From: Volvox africanus
Taxonomy: Eukaryota > Chlorophyta > Chlorophyceae > Chlamydomonadales > Volvocaceae
Length of the DNA stretch: 64,000 bases
Direction of reading: 5' to 3'
NCBI GenBank assembly: GCA_030268105.1
Contig: BSDZ01000078.1
Location: 62,001 to 126,000, forward strand
This document shows, piece after piece, positions 23,601 to 34,096 of the stretch; position 1 is the stretch's first letter; every line of letters begins with the position of its first letter. The position numbers and the translations under genes were made by a program. Under the pieces are notes generated by a model. The model did no database searches. It worked only from the letters and a program-made list of their open reading frames with translations, and was not told where the DNA came from.

Positions 23601-25570
23601 TAAGGCTGAATGGCAGCAGCTGTGACACAACCCAGGTCAAGGGGCCTGATACGCTCGACCGACCCCCGGCCAACGGTCTGTTACAGCGGACCTGCAACCC
23701 CTCCAGGTCATAGTCGGTGGTAGGTGGCGATTAGGACCGAGGGTTGCAGGTCCCCTATGTGGTGGTGGCCCCTGATCCCTCCTGACCCCGCTCCTGACCC
23801 CGCTCCTGACCCCGCTCCTCAATCCCGGCCGAACAACGCCGTCCACATCCCCCTCCCGCGACCCCTCTCAGCTGATGAGAACTTCACGTCCCACATGTCG
23901 CACACCTGTCGCCATAAGGTCGCATGCAGGCAGCAGCCGAACTGCCCGGACCGCCATTCTGGAGGCGAAAGCGAAAGGGGGCGGAAGGGGACGGGAGGGG
24001 ACGGGACGGGAGGGCAAGAGGCATCAATGTTGTAGTCACAAAGTATGGCACACTGTCATGCGATCGATACACACGACATATTGGCAAAGGATACCAATAA
24101 ATAAAATACAACTTTGATAATGAGATCTGTTCATAATCAGATCTGAGCCAGGTTTTTGCCTGGTTCGATTCGGTGGGCAGACCACATATTCGGCTTCCCC
24201 AGGGAACTAAGTTACCCCCGCCACAGGAACTGGGTCACCGACCCATGCGGCGCTGCAACGAAGGACAACGAGCTGGAAACGAAAGGAAGGGCAGCACGAG
24301 TCGACTTCATAACACAGGAGGTCATCAGCAGATCAGCCGTGTAAAACCCTCCTGTCAAACACACGTCTACTTCCTCCCACACTCACATGGACACATCGCA
24401 CTGTGTGCACCAGCAAAGCAGAAGCGCCGCCTTTCTATTGATACTGCCAACATGCGGCACTCACTTGTGACCCATGACTTGATCTGCGCTGTACCGCCCC
24501 GACCAGCTCCGAAGCCGCAACATTTTAGTGCCGTATGCCCACTGCCACCGCATCTCTGGGGAGCTGGAAGGTGTAGTCGCCGTAGCTGACGACGAACACG
24601 ACAACCAAGAGGCAGCAGCACAGATACCGTCGCTACTTCCATTAACGCCGCCACTTTCGGCCCCAACACTGCTGCTATTGCTGCCAGGCACAGATATCGG
24701 CTTGCTGAAGCTGATGCTGCTCGAACTAGTGTACGGCGCTGTACGCGAGGGCCAACAAGCTCCGGATAACTGCCAACGAGCTGAGTAGAAGGTTCGCCAA
24801 ACCTGCCAATTGCCGCATGAGGCCCGCAAAGTACCGTATGATTTCGAAAGAATAGCAGATCGAGTAAGGCGGCTTTGTCTTTCTAAGACATTATCCTGAC
24901 TTCAAATCTCCGATGACGCGATGCCAATCAGGAAAGGAGCTTCTGCAGACAGCCCATCGGGCTGTTACGTTCTATGGAGCCACACAGGCACTGGCCTCTG
25001 GGCCGGCATGTTTCAAATGATCTGTGCGTCTGTGTGTATATCAGAGCGGATATGTGAGTGCATACGTGTGGCTCAAAAATGGGAGACAGGGACAGAGACC
25101 TGGTAAGGACGGTCAAGGTTGGTTGCGCTTTCACCTGGTTCGCGGCAGATTCCAACGCGACCAGCCGTCGCCACGCCCTGCACACGCAACTCGCTGATGC
25201 AAGATCCCGAGGCCCCAGGTCATCAAAGATGTGCGAGAGGACCCCGTACGGAAGAGATGCGATGGTGGGACCATCCTGTGCGAAACTTTGCTCCGAATTT
25301 ATGCCACCGGGTGCTTCATGTGAGCGGTCGAAGTTCCTGAAGTAATCATGGCAGGGAAGTCATTGCAATAAGGTGGATTGGCGATGGGGAGCGGGAGGGA
25401 CCGGAGCCCTAATTTAAAGCTAAACGTCAGGAAGACAGCACCGTATACTAGTTGCGATTATGTTATATAACAGCTCTGGTTTAAAATTCAGTCTTAGTGA
25501 CCTTATCCTCACCTGCAAGAAGTGCCACGTATTTTCCGCTCCGTTGCGGGTCCACGCACACCTTCTCCAT
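20691..25570 (-). CDS. F-box/WD40-repeat protein (SCF ubiquitin-ligase substrate receptor type)
   Basis: Exons (minus): 25570-25513, 25313-25135, 24802-24465, 23958-23906, 23390-22567, 22309-22208, 21780-21690, 21424-20691; phases agree, total 2,379 nt, 792 aa. Residues about 37-75 form an F-box (LPYGVLSHIFDDLGPRDL, then CVCRAWRRL), continuing as VWRTFYSARW. From about residue 192 there are WD40 blades: LMATASLDRTVRLWDLRSG, LASGSSDSLVRVW, GGTLFSGSWDCTVRVW, a blade around LLVAAGSEVVV, LLFTASGDGLLLAHDL, WVASSSADGCIIL and WLAAGSENGVVRMWDF, enough for a seven-bladed propeller. The ~245-residue C-tail is low complexity, with Ala, His/Gln/Pro and Gly runs. F-box/WD40 proteins bind SKP1 through the F-box and substrates through the propeller; the substrate here is unknown. 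The F-box exon has no ATG of its own, so the short first exon (MEKVCVDPQRSGKY) rests on phase and a strong donor (GCAG/GTGAGG). Confidence 0.9.
23781..23816. repeat. Three perfect 12-bp tandem repeats in an intron
   Basis: The unit CCTGACCCCGCT is repeated three times without mismatch in the fourth intron of the F-box/WD40 gene. It is a short minisatellite with no evident role. Confidence 0.9.
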
Positions 25571-25763
25571 CCGATATCATGTTTACGAAATATCTACAAA
25601 CCCGTATCGTATTTAAAACTTGTGTACTAATATATCTATACCTTTGAAGAAGTTGAATGCCAAGATTCAGAGCTTACCACCGAAAAACTCTATCCTACTT
25701 GGTTAGGATAGAATATGATGAATTAGCTATAACTCTCTCTGTGCAAGTTACCGAGGAAGTGGG

Positions 25764-25832
25764 CAGCTAGGTATCCCGGTCAAGTGTCGGGCTTCTACGT
25801 GGGATTATACGTGGGATCCCACGTATCGTGGG
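25764..25832 (+). repeat. Left inverted-repeat arm
   Basis: Inverted partner of 28201-28269. It includes a perfect 18-bp palindrome, TACGTGGGATCCCACGTA, at 25808-25825 with a central BamHI-type GGATCC. The partner arm differs by one base in that palindrome, which breaks its symmetry. Confidence 0.75.
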
Positions 25833-25893
25833 CGTCACATACTAAAATGGTCTTACCAGAAGTAATAACCTGATCTTACATCATTTTCGGTTT

Positions 25894-25927
25894 ACCATTA
25901 TACGTAGGACACCATTATACGCTGGAC
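25894..25927. repeat. 17-bp tandem duplication just inside the left arm
   Basis: Two adjacent copies, ACCATTATACGTAGGAC and ACCATTATACGCTGGAC, differ at two positions. The TTATACGT core matches the ATTATACGTGGGAT core of the arm, suggesting decayed sub-terminal repeats. Confidence 0.65.
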
Positions 25928-26280
25928 ACTATGTAGAATGACGTCGACGCAAAGCCACCGAAGTTACTGCGAGTCATATTGCGTCATTCCACCCTTGCTC
26001 CATTGCGCAGCATTCTGGCAGACGCTCTGGTACACGGGTAATGAATGTAAGATTCGTCAAGTTCATCCGAAGATGTAATGGTATGAGTGTCCTTGCATAG
26101 CATCTCACAGCGATCACAACCTTTGCAAGGTAAAAGCTATCGGTAGGATATTGCACGTGCCATTTCAGCTACGAATAGTTAGGAACGGTAGAACGCGATT
26201 GCAGCAAATACTCAGAGCCCGCGCCGCAACCTTTGTATCACACACATGACTAGCCTCGGCCAGAACTAGAAAATCGACTC

Positions 26281-27490
26281 TCCTCATCATCATCCCTCAT
26301 CATCCCTCCGTCCATCCCAACCTCCCTTTATCCCTCATTCCCTCCCAACCTCCTGTTTGCCTTCATTCATAGGGTTTTAAAGCGCCATTTTAGCTACTAA
26401 AAGCTTAGGAAACGGTATAACGTGTTCTCAGCAAGTACTCTGAGTCTGAGCGATAAACTTGCCACAACCAGGACAGGAAAATGGACTCCCCGAAAACACA
26501 ACTTAAAGAGGACACCCAGTACCCATGGTGAATCAATGAACCGGCGGGCCTAGAGGGGAGACTATACACCTCAACCCCGGACGGACGGTCTAACCCTCAC
26601 ATGACAAGGATGCTTTGCAAAAATCACAGCAAACTTGTTCGGGGCCCGAGGAAGTAATACCTTCTCACTCCAGGCCTCACTCCATCCCTTCTTTACTTTG
26701 TCCCTTCGTCAATCCATCCATCCATCCCTCCGTCCATCCCTCACTCCGTCCATCACGACCTCCCACCGTCCATACCTTCATCCCTCCACCCTTGTCCATC
26801 CGTCCGTACGTCCGTCCGTACGTCCCTCCATCCATGCATCCCCCCTCGTCCGTCCATCCCACGCTCCCTTCCCCCCTGTCCGTCCATCGGTCCGTCCGCC
26901 ACCCTCCGTCCCTTCCTCCATCCCTCCCTTCATTTCTTCATTTCCCACTCCATTCATCCACCCTACCGTGTATCTCTTCCTCCTGTCCCTCCCTGCTCTT
27001 CGTCCCTCCTTCCACCCCTCAATCCATACCTTCGTCCCTTCCTCCGGTGGCCCCTCCCTCCCTCCCTCCGTCCATACCTCCGGCAATCCCGCCCTCCATC
27101 CATTCCCCCCATCCCCCCATCCATCCATCCATCCATCCCTTCTTTCCTTAAAGCACCCCTCCATTCATCCATCCCCCCTCCCTGTCTCCCTTCCTCCGTC
27201 CCTCCCTGTCTCCCTTCCTCCGTCCCTCCCTGTCTCCCCTCCTCCGTCCGTCATTCCATCCCTCCCACCCTCTCCCTCCGTCTCTCCCACCCCCGTCCCT
27301 CCCTTCCTCTGTCCCTCCCTCCCCTTTTCCTCCCTCTCTCACTCCCTCTTTCCCTTCCCCATCCTCCCTCTTTCCCTCTTTTCTCTCCGTCCCTCCCTTC
27401 CTCTGTCCCTACCTGCCCTCCATCCGTCCGTCCCTCCCTTTATTCCCTCCTTTGTCCGTCATTGCCTCCCTCCCTCCCTTCCTCCCTATT
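26281..27490. repeat. Pyrimidine-rich satellite (CCTCC/CCATCC units) on the plus strand
   Basis: About 1.2 kb of imperfect 4-9-bp units (TCCATCC, CCTCCGTC, TCCCTCCC) almost devoid of purine runs on the plus strand. Long Pro/Ser-rich or Gly/Arg-rich ORFs across it are by-products of the repeat and not genes. Confidence 0.9.
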
Positions 27491-27714
27491 TCCACAGCTT
27501 ACAGCCACTCTTATGCCGACGGGCCCTCTAACCTGGGCTTACCGTCCTGAGTCGATGGAGGGGAGAAAGGGAAGAAGGGAAGCGTGGCGGGAGAGAGGGA
27601 AACCGTAGGTCTAAACCGGGCTTTCCCCCTCCTTTATCTTTCACATCTATTCCTCCACCTGCTTGCCTATATCCTCATCAGCCGCACCATCACCAGCTAG
27701 GCCAGGGTAGAAGG

Positions 27715-28200
27715 CCGGGGAGGGAAGCAGGGAGGGAGGGACAAACGGGGGGGGAAGGGATTGAAGGAGGGAAAGGGAGGAAGGGTACAACGGCATAAAG
27801 AACGGAGGGAGGGAGGGACCGAGGGTGGAGGGGGGACCGAGGGTGGAGGGGGGAGCGAGGGTGGAGGGGGGAGCGAGGGATGGACGGTCAGAGGAAGGAA
27901 GGGATGGAGGGAAGGAGGAAGAAAGCGACAGAAAAAAGGAGGGACGGACGGAGGAAGGGGGGAAAAGAGGAGGGAAGGACGGAAGGAGGGACAGAGGGGT
28001 GAGCGGGAAGGGAGGAAGGGGCGGATAGAGGAAGGGATTGAAGGAAAGATAGAGGGAGGGGATAGGGAGGGATGGAGGGAAAGAAGGCGCAACGGAGAGA
28101 AGGATGGAGGGAGGGACGGACGGACGGACAGAGGGATGGATAGAGAGACGGAGGGACGGACGGAGGGACGGACGGACGGGCAGAGGGATGGAGATGGACG
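27715..28200. repeat. Purine-rich satellite (GGAGGGA units), opposite polarity
   Basis: About 490 bp of GGAGGGA/GGACGGA units on the plus strand, including an 18-bp tandem near 27825-27880 (GGGTGGAGGGGGGAGCGA). It runs straight into the right inverted-repeat arm. Together with the block at 26281-27490 it forms an imperfect large inverted repeat. Confidence 0.9.
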
Positions 28201-28269
28201 GTCCACGATACCTGGGATCCCACGTATAGTCCCACATATAGCCCGAAACTTGATCGGGAGACGTAGCTG
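28201..28269 (-). repeat. Right inverted-repeat arm
   Basis: Reverse complement of this segment matches 25764-25832, from CAGCTACGTC at its outer end to GTATCGTGGAC at its inner end, with scattered substitutions and one single-base gap. Confidence 0.75.
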
Positions 28270-28446
28270 AAGTGGGCATCAGATTGATGAAAGAGTAAAA
28301 AGTGTACTGCAATGGCATCACCTGTGATTCCCTGCCTACACGCTCGGCCCTATGGAGGAGTTGAGAAGTAGGATGAGGGTAGATTGGGTGAGTGATAGGA
28401 TTACTGTGAGCCCTCGTGACTTTATGTTAGATAGTCATCAACACCA

Positions 28447-28800
28447 GGTATTAAAATGTGCAGGTATCACCACTGGATGGGAGACTCGAAACACATGGAA
28501 GGATACATCCCTCACACTCACCACACCGGTCTTATTCGCTTTCGGCTATGTTGCTGGGCTATTGAGGTGAACCGTCCTAATGGAAGGGCTCGGACTGTTC
28601 CTCACTGCCCTATGTGTGAGAGTGGAGCGACAGAGGATGAGTATCATGTTCTTATGGAATGCTCAGCTTAAGACAAGAGTTAAGTCAGACTGGGGGTTTT
28701 CCGGAAGGGAACATGGCTGCGGTCATGAGCACAGGGTTATCAGCGTAGACTGGCCAAGGCGCTTCATGAAATTCGTCGTGTGAGAGGGACTCGGTCAGGG
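28447..28800 (+). pseudogene. Decayed reverse-transcriptase C-terminal fragment (non-LTR element)
   Basis: A short open frame at about 28447-28669 reads RFRLCCWAIEVNRPNGRART followed by HCPMCESGATEDEYHVLMEC. This is the CxxC...H...C zinc-binding segment found after the reverse-transcriptase domain of many LINE-type elements (the 'CP.C....E...H.L..C' signature). It stops early, and downstream protein-like pieces (for example RRLAKALHEIRR) lie in other frames, so the copy is frameshifted and inactive. No upstream reverse-transcriptase core is recognisable. It sits just outside the right arm of the foldback-like element. Confidence 0.6.
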
Positions 28801-29720
28801 GAGACGGTATAACGTCTTGTAATACCGTTCTTTTCTTTTACTTTTAGTCCATTTACTATCTCAACTTTCTTCGCACTTAATCCTTTTTCAAGTTAACTTT
28901 TTGTTATTGGTTTTGAGTGTTTAGCGGTCCGTGAGCCTCCTGGCTCGTTCCGGGCCTTACGAGATTACAAACTTGCAATCATCAAGGAATTAATGTTCAT
29001 GTTTAGGTTGATAAAAAGATGACTGCCTTAGTGGTCTTCAAAAGAGTGTGTTGTTTGCAACTACAAATCGTGTTGCTTATGCGCTTCTAAGCATATTGCC
29101 CCTTTATGCGCACTTCCATAACGCGAACTTACATGTCCCCATAAGCTGCTTTCATAACGCGTCCGATCCATTCCTCCCTTAACGATTTATCTAGTCAAGC
29201 AATTGGACTGTGTAAATGATAACGGCAGGAAGCATAAGCCCTTTTACTTTACTGGGTAGGTTCAACATGATTGACCAGTCAGGCATTTAGGATACCTTGA
29301 CACCCGTATACTTCAGACCCAGAAAATTTTCGAAAAAATTTCGCGTTACGCGCGCGACGTAATTGCTTTTTTAAGCACTCCATGCAGATGCAGGTTGAAG
29401 CATACCTGACGCATCTCCTTTCCGTTCATTTACTCTTATCCTGACAACCTAGCTCGGACCCCATATTCCCCGCCAGTGATCTCAGCCCGTACGTCCTCTA
29501 CGTCTGCATGCTACAGCAGTAACTTCCATACCGTCCACCCACCCAATAGTACAGTCGTAACAATCCATGCGATCAACGGTACGCTTTATCCCGATATTGT
29601 TTTACAACCCCCCTTTCTCCTTATTTAGCACGTCAGAAGGTCATTGCCTTGCACTACACATTTACACACACTGTTCGACGAACGGGTTCCAAACTCGACA
29701 ACAAAGACAGTCTGATATTT
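28801..29720. other. No gene seen
   Basis: AT-rich DNA between the retroelement fragment and the end of the G-patch gene. It includes a small CG-alternating patch (TTACGCGCGCGACG near 29345). The right end is presumably the 3' untranslated region of the G-patch gene. Confidence 0.5.
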
Positions 29721-32700
29721 TTAAAATTTGAGCCACTTCTTTTCAACGTCCTTGTCAGAGATGGCCTTGGAAGCCCGTGCTGCAGCAGACTGCGCCGCTG
29801 CCAATTCCGCCTGCGTAAAACACAAACCCAACCCAAGAAATAGCTAAGTCGTAAATTTTCCAGGTAAAGGAATTGCAAACAAATGAACAAACACGAATAA
29901 ATAGCAACATAGGGGCATCTTACCACCCGAAACGCCCGTTCCGAGATCGTTTCGTAGCTATGTCGCTCCTAAAAACCATTCGCTCGACTACTGTCTTGCA
30001 AATATCCTGCGAACCTGTACGATCCGTATCTGAGCTTCGATCTGTGCCCGCAGCCCCCGGTTGTCCTTGTGTCGTCCCAACATCTCCTGTAGCCGCGACA
30101 TCTTGGTCTGTGGGGGAGCGGGAGAAGGAAAATGTGACCGGGAGGATCCTGCGGAGGCTCCTATGGCCGCAGGCAGAGGAATAACAAATAGGTTGCTGCT
30201 ACCGGTCTTTAGGGTTTGGATGGAGACTTATGATAACCCTATTGTACAGTAAACCTGAAAAACGACAATAGCAATGTAAAGAATAATCCGAAAACCCTAG
30301 TACAAAACATTATAAGACGCTACAAAAGCAGTAAAGTACATAATAAAATAAAAAATGTCAACATTTATATTATGTACAAATCTCACCCTTTCATAAGTAC
30401 GAAGATTTTACAGCTTCGTAAAGCGGCACAATCGACCCCATTTCCCCCGGTACAGTACCTTCCGAATGATGCGACCCGTCACACCACCTCTAAATTTGGT
30501 AATCATCAGCAGGCTTAGGAAGAAGCCCTGCGTCCTTCAACAAATCCTTAAATATAATACATAGTTATATATATATATTGTAATTTATATAATGATTAAA
30601 GTACATGAGGTAAATATGAAGATCCCCCTTATCGCGATACCTCCGCACCTGGATGGCTGCCACGTTGTCATGATGCGTCATAAGGCCCTGGCGATCAGGA
30701 GGCCGTTGGGTACGGCTACCTCCGGAAGCGGCGGCAACAGCGCAGGCAATAGCGGCGGCGCCAGCTGTCGATGGCGCTGCTGCAGCAGCAGCAGCTATCC
30801 CTGCGACTGACACCTGCGCCTTACGGATGCGAGCAGCGGCGGAGCTGTCTCCCAATGACGAGTTGATGAAGCCAAACAGGCCATCCCCCCCGGCTGCGCC
30901 CTCCTCCTGCTCCCGGACTTCCCGCCGTGCCTCTCGGGAGGCGATGATCGCCCGCTTGCGCTTCTGCCGCACACCGCCGCGCTTGCTACGGCGCTTCTCG
31001 ACCCCTCCATGAAGCTTGGTGCCAGCGCCGCTGCCACCATCGCCGCCGACCTAATGCCATGAGAGGGCAGTCACAGACACCAAAGCCTTGCGCAACAAGT
31101 CGTCGCAACATCGTCCAAAAGGAAAAGCGCCCCCCCCCCTCCCCCTTCCCTCCCGCCCCTCCCTCCCTCCCTCCCTCCCTCCCAGGCCGCATTACGTCCT
31201 CTTCATTCCAGGAGGCATGAGAGTGTTGTTGCTGCAGCTGCTCAGTTACAAAAGCACATCATCTTGGATTGAGCTCGTTGGTGCTGCATAGAGCGAATTA
31301 ACTCTAGGTATTTGGACGCTGGTACTTCGAACTGGGCGCGGCACCCCACCATGAAGCAGCCTAGCTTCGGTCTTTCCCTCATGCTATCCTACCCACCTAC
31401 CCAACTGACCAGCAGCCCACCCACAGCCACACCTACCCACCCTCTCACACATCGGCCCAGCAACCCCACAGCCGGTGGTTTCACTTCCACCACCTACCCG
31501 GCGAACTCGTTCTTTATCTGCAGCTCCCAGACCCTTCCGCTCCGGGAGAAGAAGCACTTCGGGAGCGGCCACGGTGCCTTGGCCTGATCAGGACAAGCGG
31601 GAGCAGCAGCAGCAGCAGTAGCAGTAGCAGTAGCAGTAGCAGGCGTTTCCTGCAGGGTGGGTGCGGCTGAGGAGGTGTGCGTTCCATTCCTGTCTGGATG
31701 TCTGGTATCCACTTCAGTCCCCCGTCTGATGGTACGACGTCCTCCACTGCACACAGCGCAGTTGACTAGGCGCCGCCACGTAACGTCAGGCGAAAGCCCT
31801 GGTTCGGGCCCTCGTAACATATCGTATCGTTTGTCGTTATTATATTTTATCGTATAACATATAGATAGATATATTCCTCCATTTATATAATTTAGATAAC
31901 GCAGCTTGAACCGGCGTACCTCTTCTGCCAAGCCCCTGGCCTCTCACGTATCCCATTCGCACCAGCAACCGAGACGCCACACCGCGGCTGTGGGACTCCC
32001 AGTCGGCGAGCAGTGCGGCATCGTCCAGCGCGCCTGCTGCAGCCGCAAGCCTGTGAGCAAATGACGTCAGTGTGACGGGGGGAGGTAAGGAAGGTGAAAT
32101 GCCGTGGATCCTTACAACAGTACGATGGCGCAGGTACCTCAGGACGTTATGAATGGCAACTCGCCTTGCGTGTCCAAAGACATCCAAACTCCCGTCCCCT
32201 TCGTCAGCGCCGCCTCCAGGAGCGCCACCACGGGCGCCATGTGGCCGCAAGAAGGACCCCAAGGTTTTACTCCTGCCATCATCATCGTCATGGTCAGCAC
32301 CCGTGTCGCCGCCTCCTACGTCACTGCCATACATGTCCATGTCCTCGTCCTCATCGCCGTCACCGTCGCCGTCACCGTCACCCGCAAAGTCCTCTCTTTC
32401 ATCACCCTCTTCGCAGCTCTCCTCCGCCTCAATTGGCTGCCGTAGCAAAGCGCTGACGCTACTGCTGCTCCTGCTGCCATCACGGCTGCCATCGTCACCG
32501 TCGCCATCACTTTCCGTACCATCCTCACCGTCGCCTCCGCGCCCCGCCTCCATCGGTGAGCTTACATGTGCATGTCGAGTCACATACGCCAACGGAACTA
32601 TAACCTCCCTGCCATCGCCGCTACTGCCACCGGGAAGGCCGTGCGGCTCCTGCTGCAGTAGCGGCAGCACCGTGGCTGTAGCTCTCCCCACATCCAGTGC

Positions 32701-34096
32701 TACAACCTCGACGGGCACATACAGTCGGGATTCCGGTAACAGTGCCAGAGCTTTCCGGCCCACGGCCAGCCCTCCCTGAAAGCTTCTGCGGCTGCCCCCA
32801 TCAGGCATTAGGTGCTGCCCCTGCCGATGACCTTGCTTCTGCTTCATCTGCTGTTGTGTTGCCCAGGCCGCCGAGAGGGATGGGCCAGCACGAGATGCTG
32901 CTAGTGCTGCAGGACCAGGTGCTCCTACTACGTCACTGCAGGGCCTTACGAGAGCTTCCATGACGTCCACAGGATCCAACATGAAGGGCCTTGAGAAGCA
33001 GACAGAGCGGGAGGGATGGGTGGGTGGGTGGGTGAGTGCGAGTGAAGGAGCGGAAAAATGGAAACGGGGCATTGGGAGTGGGAGAGATACGGGGTGAGAG
33101 GGGAAAGGGGGGGGAGACAAACATCGAAACGCTGGTAATGATCGCTGACGAAGTCAGGACTAACCGCCAAGGATGACTGACTGTTGTTGGGGGGGGACAG
33201 GCAAGCGGGATTTCTTAGCAGGACCAGGTGAGGACTGGACTAAAGTGTTACCGTGGCGGCCTCAAACAGCGTTCAGGTTTGACACAACAGCCAAATATCA
33301 ATATGGGTTGGGTTTGATGGGATTTGATGTCCCACAGGCAGGCCGACAGAAGTAAATGGTTTGGGGCTGAAGGACAGAGGTGGCAGTCTGTCGTGATGTT
33401 GTGTGAGAGATCTCTTTACATGCATGTATTCAATACTGTATGGCAGGAAATAGAAAAGACACGTACCTGGTGGGCACCTCGAACGCAACTGACAAGGTAC
33501 CAGCCTACGGTTAGCCCAAAAGACAACGGTGGTCGGAGAGGAACAAGGAGGCGATGACGCCGTGCTCGGTACGGATCAGGAAGCGCGCACCTGCCGCCCG
33601 GGTCCTAGAACGCGACCGGCATACCAGCGGCCGTCCATGTACCGAAATTGGCAGGAGCTGCCAGCCGCGGGTAAAGAGATCAGTGCGCGGGAAATGGATA
33701 GCTGGGGCCCAGCCGGCAGGACAGCCTCTGCAGCTAGAGGTGGTGGCGGGCCCGGATCCGGGTTTAGCCGGCCAGAGTTAGCTCCAGGCTGATTATGGGC
33801 GACAAATTGTTGGAGGATGCGCGCTTTCTTGATCTCCAGCAAGGCAGATTCGAGCTCCGATACTGCAGCGTTGAGTTCTTCCTTCATCTGCAAGACGTGA
33901 TGCGAGCTGAGGTGATTCCGCAGGTGCGACCCCTCCATTTCCGAAGTGGCTGATGTCGAGGAAGTACCTGCTGCAGCTCTGCATGGCCTTCCGCATCACT
34001 GTCTCCTCCCAGGTTGATAGCTTCAACAATTCCGGCCAAAGCCTCGCGCTGAGATGCTAGTTGAGCCTCTAGCTCGACCTCGATTTCGTCTGCCAT
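29721..34096 (-). CDS. Tudor/G-patch nuclear protein, homologue of plant D111/G-patch C3H22-type and animal ZGPAT
   Basis: Exons (minus): 34096-33968, 33887-33591, 33504-33467, 32989-32138, 32050-31920, 31583-31498, 31050-30649, 30107-30015, 29810-29721; phases agree, 2,118 nt, 705 aa. Residues 1-75 are a charged coiled coil beginning MADEIEVELEAQL. A Tudor-like segment follows at about 120-155 (CQFRYMDGRWYAGRVL, then GTLSVAFEVPTR). An acidic Asp/Glu/Gly/Ser tract follows, then the G-patch at about 452-500 (DWESHSRGVASRLLVRMGY, GQGLGRRGQG). A Lys/Arg-rich stretch (KRRSKRGG) and LFGFIN follow, then a C-terminal coiled coil ending DKDVEKKWLKF, the same ending as in the plant family. Relatives carry a CCCH zinc finger right after the Tudor part; I find none here. 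The family is nuclear: ZGPAT is a transcriptional repressor, and G-patches typically activate DEAH helicases. Poly-Ala runs near residue 600 look lineage-specific. It is divergent from the ammonium transporter. Confidence 0.92.
31596..31643. repeat. GCA/GTAGCA microsatellite in an intron
   Basis: Runs of AGC followed by four to five AGTAGC units lie in the intron immediately upstream (in gene sense) of the short G-patch exon at 31498-31583. In sense orientation this is a CTGCTA repeat close to the acceptor. Confidence 0.8.

Larger units (their letters stand above)
25764..28269. mobile_element. Foldback-like element bounded by ~68-bp inverted repeats
   Basis: The segment 25764-25832 is repeated in inverted orientation at 28201-28269, starting CAGCTA at each outer end and carrying TATACGTGGGATCCCA in the core; over the aligned ~68 positions roughly one in seven differs. 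Between them lie about 450 bp of unique sequence, a 1.2-kb pyrimidine-rich satellite, a ~220-bp spacer and a ~490-bp purine-rich satellite of opposite polarity. No transposase-like ORF is seen inside. Long inverted repeats built from simple tandem repeats are typical of foldback transposons; that assignment is inference. I could not identify a target-site duplication. Confidence 0.55.

Noticed and set aside
24155..24185. A GGTTCGATTC word resembling a tRNA T-loop
   Set aside because: No matching T-stem, anticodon arm or acceptor stem could be built around it.
26281..28200. Possible CRISPR-like array in the satellite region
   Set aside because: Units are contiguous imperfect simple repeats without unique spacers, in a eukaryotic context.
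26635..28321. Pro/Ser-rich and Gly/Arg-rich ORFs up to ~300 aa
   Set aside because: They are translations of the CCTCC/GGAGG satellites, open in several frames at once, with no start context or splice signals.
32094..32779. Plus-strand ORFs of 113-208 aa
   Set aside because: They are antisense to the large G-patch exon; their Ser/Pro bias mirrors the acidic Asp/Gly tract.
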